A DNA stretch of 34,871 nucleotides from Gammaproteobacteria bacterium UBA2965. GTDB lineage: Bacteria; Pseudomonadota; Gammaproteobacteria; Pseudomonadales; Azotimanducaceae. The notes beneath the pieces were generated by a model, which saw only the letters and a program-made list of their open reading frames with translations, was not told where the DNA came from and did not search any database. The stretch spans positions 1 to 34,871 of the forward strand of contig DEBD01000027.1 of assembly GCA_002348385.1 (NCBI GenBank), given 5' to 3'. Both the position numbers and the translations under genes were made by a program. Of the stretch, positions 17,305-25,493 are shown piece after piece (within the stretch, counting starts at the first letter, position 1; each line of letters starts with the position of its first letter).

Positions 17305-17880
17305 CTAGCGCGAGCCATACTCCTCGCGGTTGTCCTGCTTTGCCGCCGGCGCTTTTTTCAACATAACGTAAACAGCACCGGAACCGCCGTGGTGATTGCG
17401 CGCGCTGCAGTAGGCGATCACCTCCGGCATCTGACCCAGCCATGCCATCACGTAGCTTTTGATTCGAGCCGGCGTTGCACTCTGCTCGCCGCGCCCATGG
17501 GCGATGATCACGGTACGCCACTGCTGCCCCAGCGCGAGGCGAAAGAATTCGAACACCGCCAGGCGGGCTTCCTTGACACTCTTGCGGTGCAGGTCCAGCG
17601 ATCCCTGCAGGGGGTAAGCGCCAGCCTTCAGGCGCGCAAACACGCCACGCTGCACGCCGTCTTTCTTCCACTCCACCAACTCACGCGGCGCCAACTGGGG
17701 CACCTCCCCCAGGGTCAGGTCGATGGGGTCAGCTGCCTCGCGATTGCCCAGTGCTGCCTCTCTACGCTCGAGCTGGGCAGGCGTAGCCTCGGACGGCCCG
17801 CTCGGCCCCGTCACCCGGGGTTTGCGCTGGAGCGGCTCCACGTCACTCATGGCTTCGCGAAAGCTGTCTTCCTCGCTCAT
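17305..17880 (-). CDS. Smr domain-containing protein
   Basis: A 191-residue protein with a C-terminal Smr (small MutS-related) domain, residues about 95-180: LDLHRKSVKEAR, IIAHGRG and GGSGAVYVML are the three diagnostic motifs. Stand-alone Smr proteins of this size (SmrA/SmrB type) are nucleases or RNA-binding factors; SmrB cleaves mRNA at collided ribosomes in E. coli. The LDLHR form, rather than LDLHG, resembles the YdaL/SmrA side. The N-terminal 90 residues are charged and proline-rich. The ATG is 12 bases after the dioxygenase stop, making it the last gene of the minus-strand unit. Confidence 0.9.
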   Translation of the reverse strand: MSEEDSFREAMSDVEPLQRKPRVTGPSGPSEATPAQLERREAALGNREAADPIDLTLGEVPQLAPRELVEWKKDGVQRGVFARLKAGAYPLQGSLDLHRKSVKEARLAVFEFFRLALGQQWRTVIIAHGRGEQSATPARIKSYVMAWLGQMPEVIAYCSARNHHGGSGAVYVMLKKAPAAKQDNREEYGSR

Positions 17881-17892
17881 GCTGTCGCCCTC

Positions 17893-18666
17893 TTACAACC
17901 CAACGCCCGGGTACTGCGCAGAGCGGGTATCCGGAATGGGCCGGTTGTCAGCAGCATGATAGGTGGTCACGAAGGACAGCTTGATCTCGTCGGTAAGGTT
18001 CTTACCCGCCGCGTGAAGTGTACGGCAGCCGAAAAAAACCACATCCCCCGCCCGGAGTTCCACGGTGACGGCCTGCTCAAGCAGCGACTCGTTGGCAGGC
18101 AACTCCGAACGCAGGAACAGGTCTCGATCGAGCCTGCCGCGATCGATGTCCATGACGTGGCTGCCGGGTACCACCTTGAGCGCCCCGTTGGTTTCGGTCT
18201 CTTGCCCCAGCGCGAGCCAAACCGAGATCAGTTCAGGCCGGTCGAACGACCAGTAACGGATGTCCTGGTGCCACCTGGTGACGCTGCTGTAGCCCGGATG
18301 CTTGGTCATCACGCAGTTGTGGTGGGCCTGGGAAAGCACCACGCCCGCGCCCCCAAACAGCGCAGCCAGGTGCTGCCGCACCGAGGGCCCCGTGGCCCAG
18401 GCGCGAAACGCCTGGTGGCGAGCGTAGGCATGCAGCAACCGCCGTGGCGTGTGGCCACCGGGTGCGTCCATGCCAGCCGGCGCGCCCGGATAGCCCACCT
18501 CGGCTTCGAACTCGGCCGGACCTACCAGCGGGTTCAGGTGAGCGGCCGCCACATTGCGGATCTCTTCCACCAGCGATGCGTCGCACATGCCGCGCACCAC
18601 GACATATCCGTCGCGTTGGAAAGCGCGCAACGTCAGCTGATCGACGGGTTGACCCTCGGCAAGCAA
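17893..18666 (-). CDS. phytanoyl-CoA dioxygenase family protein
   Basis: A 257-residue Fe(II)/2-oxoglutarate-dependent oxygenase. The iron ligands are visible as HQD (His133, Asp135) and the distal His218 in RTLHAAGKN; HNCVMTKHPG and GALKVVPGSH are standard PhyH-family segments. Members hydroxylate diverse substrates including fatty acyl-CoAs, ectoine and natural products. Start: TTG at 18666, two bases after the aldehyde dehydrogenase stop, gives the expected N-terminus (LRAFQRDGYVVVRG). The substrate is unknown; the partner aldehyde dehydrogenase suggests an oxidative degradation pathway. Confidence 0.9.
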   Translation of the reverse strand: MLAEGQPVDQLTLRAFQRDGYVVVRGMCDASLVEEIRNVAAAHLNPLVGPAEFEAEVGYPGAPAGMDAPGGHTPRRLLHAYARHQAFRAWATGPSVRQHLAALFGGAGVVLSQAHHNCVMTKHPGYSSVTRWHQDIRYWSFDRPELISVWLALGQETETNGALKVVPGSHVMDIDRGRLDRDLFLRSELPANESLLEQAVTVELRAGDVVFFGCRTLHAAGKNLTDEIKLSFVTTYHAADNRPIPDTRSAQYPGVGL

Positions 18667-18668
18667 GG

Positions 18669-20105
18669 CTAGTCCATCTGCGCCTTGATGGCGCGCAGCG
18701 TCTTGTCTCCGTAGGGTGGGCGCAACCCACCAAGACTGGCAACGTCTATCTTGCTCTGGGTAAACACCGACTTGGCATGGCTGAACGTTCGAAACCCGTC
18801 CACCCCGTGGTAGGCACCCATACCCGAGGGCCCTACGCCGCCAAACGGCAGATCTTCCTGGGCAACATGCATCACCACATCGTTCACCGTGACCCCACCC
18901 GAGGTGGTGTGCGCGAGCACATGGTTTTCCTCCGCAATATCGCTGCCAAAGTAATACAGCCCCAACGGGCGCGGCTTGGCGTTGATGTAGCGAACGGTAT
19001 CCTCCACCTGCGCGTATCCCTTGACGGGCATCACCGGACCGAAGATCTCATCGCTCATCACACCGAGCGAATCATCCGGATCAACGATGAGTGTGGGCGG
19101 CATCTTGTGATGAGGTTGCTGGCGAAAGTCCTCCTCCGCCGGGTTGATCTCCACCACCCGCGCGCCGGCGTTTTCGGCTTCTTCCACGAGCGCCTTCAGG
19201 CGCTCGAAGTGGCGCTCGTTGAGCACCGAGGTGTAGTCGGGATTATCCAGCAGGGTGGGATACATCTTGGCCACCGAGTTGGTTGAGCACTCAACAAACT
19301 CGTCAACACGCTCCTGCGGCACGAACACGTAATCCGGCGCCAGACAGATCTGGCCGGCGTTCATCATCTTGCCCATCATGATAGCGTCACTGGTTTTCTG
19401 CATGTCGGCCGAGCGGCCCACTACCACCGGAGACTTTCCGCCCAGTTCAAGGGTAACCTGCACCAGGTTCTCCGCAGCCGCGCGCATGACGTGACGCGCA
19501 ACGGACGTCGCCCCCGTAAACAGCAGATGGTCGAAGGCGAGCCCGGTAAACGCCGCGCCCACGTCTGCGCCGCCGGTCACTACCGCGATCTCTGTGGCAT
19601 CAAAAGCGGCGGGGAACATTTCAGCAAACAAAGAAGACGTGGCCGGCGTGAACTCTGACGGCTTGATCATGCACCGATTGCCGGCGCTCAGTATTCCTGC
19701 CAGCGGGCTGAAGGTGAGATTGACCGGAAAGTTCCAGGGGCTGATGAGCCCCACCACACCCAGCGGCTGATAGTCGATGCGCGCCTTAGCCCCAAGCAGA
19801 TTCAAAGGAAACGGGCCCGCCTTGCGCTTCTCTGACCGCATCCACCGCCGCACGTGCTTTTGCGCATGTCGGAGCGGCCCAACCGAACCAGCCACGTCGG
19901 TAAGCAGCGACTGATGCTCGCTGCGATGGCCGAAATCCTCACACAAGGCCTCTACCAGCTGCCTTTCATGGGATTTGACCAACCCGACAGCACGCTCAAG
20001 GCGATCGAGCCTGGTCTCTAGGGAAACCGCGCCTTCGGCTAAATAAGCTTCACGCTGCGCATCAAGGATTTGCTGCAATTCAGACGATGATTCTGATGAA
20101 GACAT
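18669..20105 (-). CDS. coniferyl aldehyde dehydrogenase-like aldehyde dehydrogenase
   Basis: A 478-residue NAD(P)-dependent aldehyde dehydrogenase of the coniferyl-aldehyde/fatty-aldehyde class that lacks the long N-terminal extension. Motifs are GVVGLISPWNFPVNLTFSPL, KPSEFTPATS, LLFTGATSVARHVM, the catalytic Glu in LELGGKSP, and the catalytic Cys in NAGQICLAPDYV. EIFGPVMPV and LPFGGVGPSGMGAYHG complete the fold. The ATG at 20105 has an AAGGT ribosome-binding site seven bases upstream; a GTG at 20114 is an alternative. The dioxygenase start lies two bases beyond its stop. Confidence 0.93.
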   Translation of the reverse strand: MSSSESSSELQQILDAQREAYLAEGAVSLETRLDRLERAVGLVKSHERQLVEALCEDFGHRSEHQSLLTDVAGSVGPLRHAQKHVRRWMRSEKRKAGPFPLNLLGAKARIDYQPLGVVGLISPWNFPVNLTFSPLAGILSAGNRCMIKPSEFTPATSSLFAEMFPAAFDATEIAVVTGGADVGAAFTGLAFDHLLFTGATSVARHVMRAAAENLVQVTLELGGKSPVVVGRSADMQKTSDAIMMGKMMNAGQICLAPDYVFVPQERVDEFVECSTNSVAKMYPTLLDNPDYTSVLNERHFERLKALVEEAENAGARVVEINPAEEDFRQQPHHKMPPTLIVDPDDSLGVMSDEIFGPVMPVKGYAQVEDTVRYINAKPRPLGLYYFGSDIAEENHVLAHTTSGGVTVNDVVMHVAQEDLPFGGVGPSGMGAYHGVDGFRTFSHAKSVFTQSKIDVASLGGLRPPYGDKTLRAIKAQMD

Positions 20106-20169
20106 TGGGGGCACACCTTTTTCGTCGGCCGGCTATTTTGGCATGGTGCCCGGAAGAGTGCAGCGCAGG

Positions 20170-20460
20170 CTAGACCTCGTCCGTCATGCCATCAACCGCC
20201 CCCGCGGCGCCATCGAAGATGGCGCTGCCGTTGACGGTCACCTTCAGTCGCGCGTCCTCGGCCCAGTAGCGCGCCTCGACGTAGTGGTGCTCCTCGAAAT
20301 CCAACTCGATGTTGGTCCACACGTATTGGGGCGTGCGCGCGCCCGCCGGCCGTCGTTTGCGCAGACAGCCATCCACGTAGAGCTCAAGCGCGCCGGATGC
20401 CGGGCACCTGAGCTGGAACGACTTGTGCCGGTGCTGAAACTCCATCTGCCAGGCCACCAT
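20170..20460 (-). CDS. small protein of unknown function, beta-rich
   Basis: A 96-residue protein that I cannot assign. It starts MVAWQMEFQHRHKSFQLRC and alternates short hydrophobic strands with charged turns (ALELYVDGCLRKRR, YVWTNIELDFEEHHYVEARYWAEDARLKVTVNGSAIFDG), which suggests a small beta-sandwich. There is no signal peptide or membrane segment. The ATG at 20460 is four bases after the symporter stop, and codon use looks like the neighbours, so I treat it as real. It may be an accessory to the symporter or to the aldehyde dehydrogenase 55 bases downstream. Confidence 0.7.
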   Translation of the reverse strand: MVAWQMEFQHRHKSFQLRCPASGALELYVDGCLRKRRPAGARTPQYVWTNIELDFEEHHYVEARYWAEDARLKVTVNGSAIFDGAAGAVDGMTDEV

Positions 20461-20464
20461 GGGT

Positions 20465-22030
20465 TCAGGCCCGCTCGACACCAAACATTTCGTCAACGTG
20501 GTCGTGGGGAAGCGGCGCGGTGAGCTTGGAGACGCCCCAGGTCAAGGCCACGGAGAAGATCTCTCCCATGGCAGCACAGGACCAGGGATTGGGTGCCTCA
20601 CGGGCCAGCCAGACGGCCACATCATGCAGCGTGCCCGGTTCAAACCAGGCTGGATCGATGAACCCGCCGTGGGTGACCGAAAATACTGTCACACCGCTGA
20701 GCAGGCCGGCAAAAGCACCGGCCTTGGTGACGCCACGCCAGATCGCACCCAGTATCAGAGGACCGGCAAATGCCGCCATCATCCCTCCGGTACCGATCCA
20801 CACGATCATAGCCACGTTGGTATCCATCAGCGCCCACGCCATGGCCGTGCAGATGATCATCACGGCGATGGTGCTGACCCTGCTGATCACGAGAACCTGG
20901 CGGTCCACCACGTGCTCGGCGGGCTGCTTCGCCAACTTGGGCACTATCGTGCACCGATACAAGTCATTGGCGATGATCTGCGACGAGGAAACCACCAGGC
21001 CGTCCGCGGTAGACATCACAGCAGCCAGGATGCCGATACCGAGCAAGGCGGCCAGCCATGCCGGGAACAGGTCGACGAACAAGGCCGCCAGGGCCATGTT
21101 GCTACTCGCGCCAGGCTGCATGAGGTCGTCTCCAAGCACCGCTCGCGCCAGAAGGCCGCCCAATCCCAGCATGCCCAGTGTCAATCCAAACGTGAACGCC
21201 AACCCAATGAATCGCCGGCGCTGCCGGGGCTCCTTCAAAGCCCAAAGCTTGTTGCCGATGTGCGGAAGCATGCCCAACGGTATGTGAGACAGCAGGATGG
21301 CCACCACAGACCACCAGGAGTGGTAGCGCACGTCGTTCGGATTCAACCAGCTCACCAGATGGGCATCCTGCTTCTCGAGGTTGTCCACCATGCCACCGAA
21401 ACCACCTTCCACGCCGAACCCGTTGACAAACAACACCACGACCAGCACGGCGATGAGCACCATGATAAAACCTTGCACGCCGTCGGTGAGGATGTCGGCG
21501 TGGGCGCCACCAAGCGCCACGTAAACCATCAGCACCGCGGCGGTTACGGCCAACGCAACGCCCGGAGACACCCCTAGCATGATCTCAAACATCACGATGC
21601 CAGACACCAGCTGTCCGGCGAGATAGAAAAACAGCAGCAGGGAAAACACAGACACCAGTATTCGCACCCAGTCGGACTGATAGCGCGCGCCTAGATACTC
21701 GGGAATGCTACGGCTGCCGAATACCTCTCCACCACGACTCACCATGCGCAGACAGATCAGCACTCCCAGGTACACGCCCGCCGGATACAGAAATACCGAC
21801 CACACGGCGGCAAAGCCCGCATCGTATGCTATCCCGGGAAAGCCAACGAACGTGGCACCGCTGGCAGTTGTCGCCGCAAAGGCAAAGGCAAGAAACACCG
21901 GGCCGTAACCCCCGCGAGCGGTGGCAAAGTCGTCCGCGTTCCTGACCTTGTTACGGCCGACAAACCCGAAGGCAACCATGGCGCCGATATACAGCGCCAG
22001 GAACATCCAAGACCAGCTGACAAGATCCAT
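20465..22030 (-). CDS. sodium:solute symporter (SSS/SLC5 family)
   Basis: A 521-residue integral membrane transporter with about 13 hydrophobic helices. Typical SSS features are FATARGGYGPVFLAFAFAAT and SGATFVGFPG near the N-terminus, SIPEYLGARYQ, YVALGGAHADILTDGVQGFIM, and AAVMSTADGLVVSSSQIIANDLY, the conserved signature around the fifth core helix that contributes to the sodium site. It imports a small organic solute, perhaps a carboxylate, with Na+. The ATG at 22030 has a strong AAGGAGGG ribosome-binding site. It heads the minus-strand five-gene unit, so its solute may be the substrate, or a precursor, of the downstream oxidation enzymes. Confidence 0.93.
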   Translation of the reverse strand: MDLVSWSWMFLALYIGAMVAFGFVGRNKVRNADDFATARGGYGPVFLAFAFAATTASGATFVGFPGIAYDAGFAAVWSVFLYPAGVYLGVLICLRMVSRGGEVFGSRSIPEYLGARYQSDWVRILVSVFSLLLFFYLAGQLVSGIVMFEIMLGVSPGVALAVTAAVLMVYVALGGAHADILTDGVQGFIMVLIAVLVVVLFVNGFGVEGGFGGMVDNLEKQDAHLVSWLNPNDVRYHSWWSVVAILLSHIPLGMLPHIGNKLWALKEPRQRRRFIGLAFTFGLTLGMLGLGGLLARAVLGDDLMQPGASSNMALAALFVDLFPAWLAALLGIGILAAVMSTADGLVVSSSQIIANDLYRCTIVPKLAKQPAEHVVDRQVLVISRVSTIAVMIICTAMAWALMDTNVAMIVWIGTGGMMAAFAGPLILGAIWRGVTKAGAFAGLLSGVTVFSVTHGGFIDPAWFEPGTLHDVAVWLAREAPNPWSCAAMGEIFSVALTWGVSKLTAPLPHDHVDEMFGVERA

Positions 22031-22463
22031 GCAGCCCTCCTTCCCTTACTCGCGAGAGCTTATCAGATCATCTCGGTGTGATAGCAAGCAACGATTGATA
22101 ACGCTGCCTAGAACAACGCCATCTGACTTTGCCCCGGCGGCCGCATGACATCGGTGCGCCGCTGCGAGGACGGCGAGAGGGTGAAGAGCAACGGCGAACG
22201 GATCGGCTTACCGGTCCTGAAGCGTCGCCTGTCCAAGGTCATCAGCGGTCCGCACTCCTCACGGGGTCGCTCGGACGTCACTATCGTGGAATAGCTGGTG
22301 CGGGTGAGCCCGCTGTTCGCCAACGACGAAGGTCTGCTGCCCGGACTGCTGCACTAGAAAGACTGGAAACCTTGGCGCGATGCGTGGAAGATCGTGTTGC
22401 ATACGCCATGAACACGTTCACGCGCATGACCAAAGTAGAACAAGAAACCCCCTGGGAGGAACC
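22031..22463 (+). other. 433-base intergenic region without a confident gene
   Basis: This gap separates the divergent symporter and ABM genes and must hold both promoters. It has open frames on both strands. A minus-strand frame, 22108-22323 (71 codons, TTG start, basic, Ser/Arg/Pro-rich), and a plus-strand frame from 22145 (49 codons) overlap each other, and I recognise neither. A 19-codon plus-strand frame starts with ATG at 22408 and its TGA overlaps the ABM start codon as ATGA. I see no clear promoter hexamers, hairpin terminator or mobile-element ends. Confidence 0.5.
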
Positions 22464-22769
22464 ATGATCGTAATCAACGCCAAGATCACCGCTGACCAAG
22501 CCACAGTTGCCGCACTGGCCGAAGCCATCGGCAAAATGGAAAGAGCGAGCCTGGAAGAGCCAGGATGCAGCGAATACTGCTTCTCAGTGGAGGTCAGCAA
22601 CCCGGGCGTGTTCCGGATCACCGAGCGCTGGAACTCGGTGGAGGACCTCAAGGCGCATTTCGCAACTCCACATATGGCGGAGTTCCAGGCGGCCATGGCG
22701 GCGAACCCGTCCCAGGGCACCGAGATCCACTGCTACGAAGCCGAGGAAATTCCTTTCCCGGCCATGTAG
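22464..22769 (+). CDS. antibiotic biosynthesis monooxygenase (ABM) domain protein
   Basis: A 101-residue ferredoxin-like alpha/beta barrel protein of the ABM/YgiN family: VINAKITADQATVAALAEAI, EEPGCSEYCFSVE, FRITERWNSVEDLKAHFATPHM and a final strand. The pattern matches small quinol or aromatic monooxygenases and their non-catalytic relatives, which act as dimers without a metal or flavin. The ATG follows a strong GGGAGGA ribosome-binding site at 22454-22460. It is six bases before the glutathione S-transferase start, so the two are likely co-expressed in detoxification or aromatic/quinone metabolism. Confidence 0.92.
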   Translation: MIVINAKITADQATVAALAEAIGKMERASLEEPGCSEYCFSVEVSNPGVFRITERWNSVEDLKAHFATPHMAEFQAAMAANPSQGTEIHCYEAEEIPFPAM

Positions 22770-22775
22770 CCAACC

Positions 22776-23411
22776 GTGCTTACCGTCTGGGGAGGCGCCA
22801 CCAGCCGCACCCTGCGCGCCTATTGGATGCTGCATGAGCTTGGCCTCGACTACGAGGCCAAGCTCATCGGACCGCGTACGGAAGAGACCGCCAGCAAGGC
22901 GTTCCGAGCCTTGAATCCCAAAGGCAAGGTACCGGTGCTGGTGGACGGCGATCTGGTGCTCACCGAGAGCGCGGCCATCGTCACCTACCTGGGCGACACC
23001 TACGGGCCCGACTCCGGTCTCGTGCCGCGCCCCTACACCCCCGAACGGGCACGTTACAACGAGTGGTCGTCATTCATTCAAATGGAACTGGATGCCCACA
23101 CGCTGTACGTGGTGCGCAAGCACCGCGACCTGGCCGCATTGTATGGCGAAGCCCCGGCGGCGGTGGCTACCGCCATAGAAGGATTCAATCGGCAGGTAGT
23201 CGTGGCGGAACAGACGCTGGCGAAGCAGCCCTTCCTGCTGGGTGAACAGTTCACCGGCGCGGACCTGTTGCTATCCACGTGCGTGCAGTGGGCCGTGCTG
23301 TACGACATCCCGGTCTCGGATACCCTCGCAGGCTTCGCCGAGCGAACCCGGGAGCGCCCCGCTTTTAGACAGGCAGCCAAGCTGAATTTTTCCATCTCGC
23401 CCGGGGCCTAG
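22776..23411 (+). CDS. glutathione S-transferase family protein
   Basis: A 211-residue cytosolic glutathione transferase. The thioredoxin-fold N-terminal domain contains TVWGGATSRTLRAYWMLHEL, the cis-proline motif NPKGKVPVL and the gamma-glutamyl-binding ES in LTESAAIVTYL. The C-terminal helical domain has FLLGEQFTGADLLLSTCVQWA, the usual N-capping-box region. The active residue near the N-terminus is probably Ser10 or Thr9 (GATSRTLR), as in beta/theta-like bacterial enzymes. The start is GTG, six bases after the ABM stop. The electrophile conjugated is unknown. It is convergent with the following hydrolase. Confidence 0.92.
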   Translation: MLTVWGGATSRTLRAYWMLHELGLDYEAKLIGPRTEETASKAFRALNPKGKVPVLVDGDLVLTESAAIVTYLGDTYGPDSGLVPRPYTPERARYNEWSSFIQMELDAHTLYVVRKHRDLAALYGEAPAAVATAIEGFNRQVVVAEQTLAKQPFLLGEQFTGADLLLSTCVQWAVLYDIPVSDTLAGFAERTRERPAFRQAAKLNFSISPGA

Positions 23412-23430
23412 GTCGCGGCGCCGGCAAGCG

Positions 23431-24522
23431 CTATGACTGCATCAGCCAGTCCAGAATGCGTTGGTTCTCCTCGCGGGGATAGGTGTGCGACAGGTCTTCC
23501 AACTCCCGGTACGTGATATTGGCCCCCGCTGCCTTGAGCGTATTGCACGCCATTCGCGCCATGTCTGTCGGAAACATCCAATCCAACGCGCCGTGGACGA
23601 GATAGATGGGCAGCCCGCTCAGGCGCTGTCCGCCGCAACCCTCCAAGACAAACGGATGGAAGCTACCGGATATAGGGGCCAGATGGGTGAAGGGGCTGTC
23701 GTCACGCAGGCCACCCAGATAGGAGAACGTGCCGCCGTCTGACATGCCGGTGAGCAGGATACGCTGCTTGTCGACGTTCCACAGGCCCTGCGCACGTTCC
23801 ACCAGCCCATCGAGACCGGGCAGATCGATCTCCGGCTCCGTCAGCGACCAGGTGTTCTGGCGGGAGGTGGGAGAAATCACGATAGCACCCCGGGAGCGCG
23901 CATCGCGCAGCCACGTCCAAAGAAAGCTCCGGCCGTGCCCGCTTCCGCCATGCAGCGCCACCACCAATGGGTAGGGATGGGTTTCGTCGTAGTACTCGGG
24001 CACGTAAATGGAACAACCACCCCGCTGCTGAGACTCGTTCTCCGCATGGATGATGCCGGCGCGCTCTGCACTTGGATCGCAAGCCCCCAGGCGCTCCAGC
24101 AACTCGGCGTCGTCACGCAGTTCTGGAGCCACGAAGAATCGATTGACCGGCGGCAACATGAAGGCCACCGGATAAAGGGTAGCAACAGCCCGGCCGGCGT
24201 GCCCCGTAGCAGCGTACGCGGCCATGACGGGGTTGGCCGCCGATACCGCGTCGCCCAAGCCCGCCAGCGCCTTGGCGGCATGGTCGGCGGAACCGGCTAG
24301 CGCATCGCGAAACCCCGCAAGATGCTCCGGCCAGGGCGCCTGCTCGAACGTAGCCCGATTGTCCTGCAGCGGCGCCAACAGCCCTTCGAGCGCCTCCGCC
24401 AGCCCACTGACGTGGGGTGGATGCAGGTGTCTGCCCGCCCGCTCCAACGCCTCCAGCACAGTAAGCAGATGCGGCAACAGCCCCATGGTGGCGTCCAGCA
24501 ACGGGTCGGTTTCATCGGCCAT
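23431..24522 (-). CDS. alpha/beta hydrolase, phospholipase/PHB-depolymerase-like, with helical N-terminal region
   Basis: A 363-residue protein. The C-terminal hydrolase (about 170-363) has the oxyanion segment VVALHGGSGHGRS, the nucleophile elbow GMSDGG (Ser261), Asp314 in GALDWMFP and His346 in LSHTYP, an intact triad similar to dienelactone hydrolase, carboxylesterase or PHB-depolymerase-like enzymes. The first 120 residues are Ala/Leu-rich helices (LLTVLEALERAG, GLAEALEGLLAPLQ, ALAGLGDAVSAAN) with no signal peptide and no family I recognise. The ATG has a strong AAAGGAGGG ribosome-binding site. It is divergent from the VOC gene. Confidence 0.87.
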   Translation of the reverse strand: MADETDPLLDATMGLLPHLLTVLEALERAGRHLHPPHVSGLAEALEGLLAPLQDNRATFEQAPWPEHLAGFRDALAGSADHAAKALAGLGDAVSAANPVMAAYAATGHAGRAVATLYPVAFMLPPVNRFFVAPELRDDAELLERLGACDPSAERAGIIHAENESQQRGGCSIYVPEYYDETHPYPLVVALHGGSGHGRSFLWTWLRDARSRGAIVISPTSRQNTWSLTEPEIDLPGLDGLVERAQGLWNVDKQRILLTGMSDGGTFSYLGGLRDDSPFTHLAPISGSFHPFVLEGCGGQRLSGLPIYLVHGALDWMFPTDMARMACNTLKAAGANITYRELEDLSHTYPREENQRILDWLMQS

Positions 24523-24641
24523 GGCGACCCTCCTTTGCCACCACTATAACCGATGACTGCTCCTCGCCCGCCCGGCACCGGCATTGGCGACCAGGCCACA
24601 GATTGATTAAAGTCGCTCGTCTGGCTCGAAAGGGGGCACAC

Positions 24642-25493
24642 ATGGCCGGGTTCGACCGCAGCGCAGAAGACGTGGGCAACGTGCAGATGCTCGAGCACGT
24701 GAATGTCACCGTGCCAGACCAGGGCGTGGCAGCCTTGTTCTATGTGACCGGGCTTGGATTTACCCGCGACCCCTACATCGACTTCGGCAATTTCAACATG
24801 TGGGTAAACCTGGGAGAGCAGCAGTTCCACCTGCCCCAGTCCAAGGCCCAAGTGCTGCGCGGCCACACTGGGGTGGTGGTGCCCGACCTGGAAGACCTTA
24901 AAAAGCGCCTTGGATTCGTCGCAAAGCCGCTGGCAGACACCCAATTCGCATGGGAAGAGGCAGACGGCTACCTAGCCCTGACCTGCCCCTGGGGCAACCA
25001 GATTCGCGCGTTTGCCCCGGGGCTATTCACCAAGATGGATCTGGGCATGCCATACGTGCAGCTCGACGTACCCCCAGACACCGCGCCGGGCATCGCGCGT
25101 TTCTACGAGCAGGTGATGGGTTGCGCCACGGAGGTGACCGACACCCAGGCACGGATACACATCGGCTTCAATCAAACGCTGGTATACGCGGAGAATGATG
25201 CGCCCCTGCCTGAGTACGACGGCCACCATATCGCTATCTACGTGGCCGACTTTTCGGGACCGCATCGCTTCCTCGACAACCATGGCCTGGTCACGGAAGA
25301 GTCCGACCAATTTCAATACCGCTTTCAGGCCATCGTCGACCCGGAAGGCGACCCAACACAACCCCTGTTTGAACTGGAGCACGAGGTCAGATCGCTCAGC
25401 CACCAGATGTGGCGCCGACCGCTGGTGAACCGCAACCCGGCGGTGAATTTCTTTACCTACCGGAAAGGTACAGAGGTGTTCACGCCGGCATGA
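24642..25493 (+). CDS. two-domain VOC family protein (extradiol dioxygenase-like)
   Basis: A 283-residue protein with two vicinal-oxygen-chelate modules, about 16-125 and 136-270. Module 1 begins MLEHVNVTVPD with His19 at the classic metal-ligand position and has FHLP and GHTGVVVPD. Module 2 has YVQLDVPPD, HHIAIYVAD and PLFELEHEVRS. Some ligand positions (His19, His75, His195/196, Glu in FELEHE) could bind metal, but a full extradiol HHE triad is not clear, so it may be a dioxygenase, a lyase or a binding protein. The ATG at 24642 has an AAAGGGGG ribosome-binding site; a TTG at 24603 is less likely. Its stop overlaps the ATPase start as ATGA. Confidence 0.88.
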   Translation: MAGFDRSAEDVGNVQMLEHVNVTVPDQGVAALFYVTGLGFTRDPYIDFGNFNMWVNLGEQQFHLPQSKAQVLRGHTGVVVPDLEDLKKRLGFVAKPLADTQFAWEEADGYLALTCPWGNQIRAFAPGLFTKMDLGMPYVQLDVPPDTAPGIARFYEQVMGCATEVTDTQARIHIGFNQTLVYAENDAPLPEYDGHHIAIYVADFSGPHRFLDNHGLVTEESDQFQYRFQAIVDPEGDPTQPLFELEHEVRSLSHQMWRRPLVNRNPAVNFFTYRKGTEVFTPA

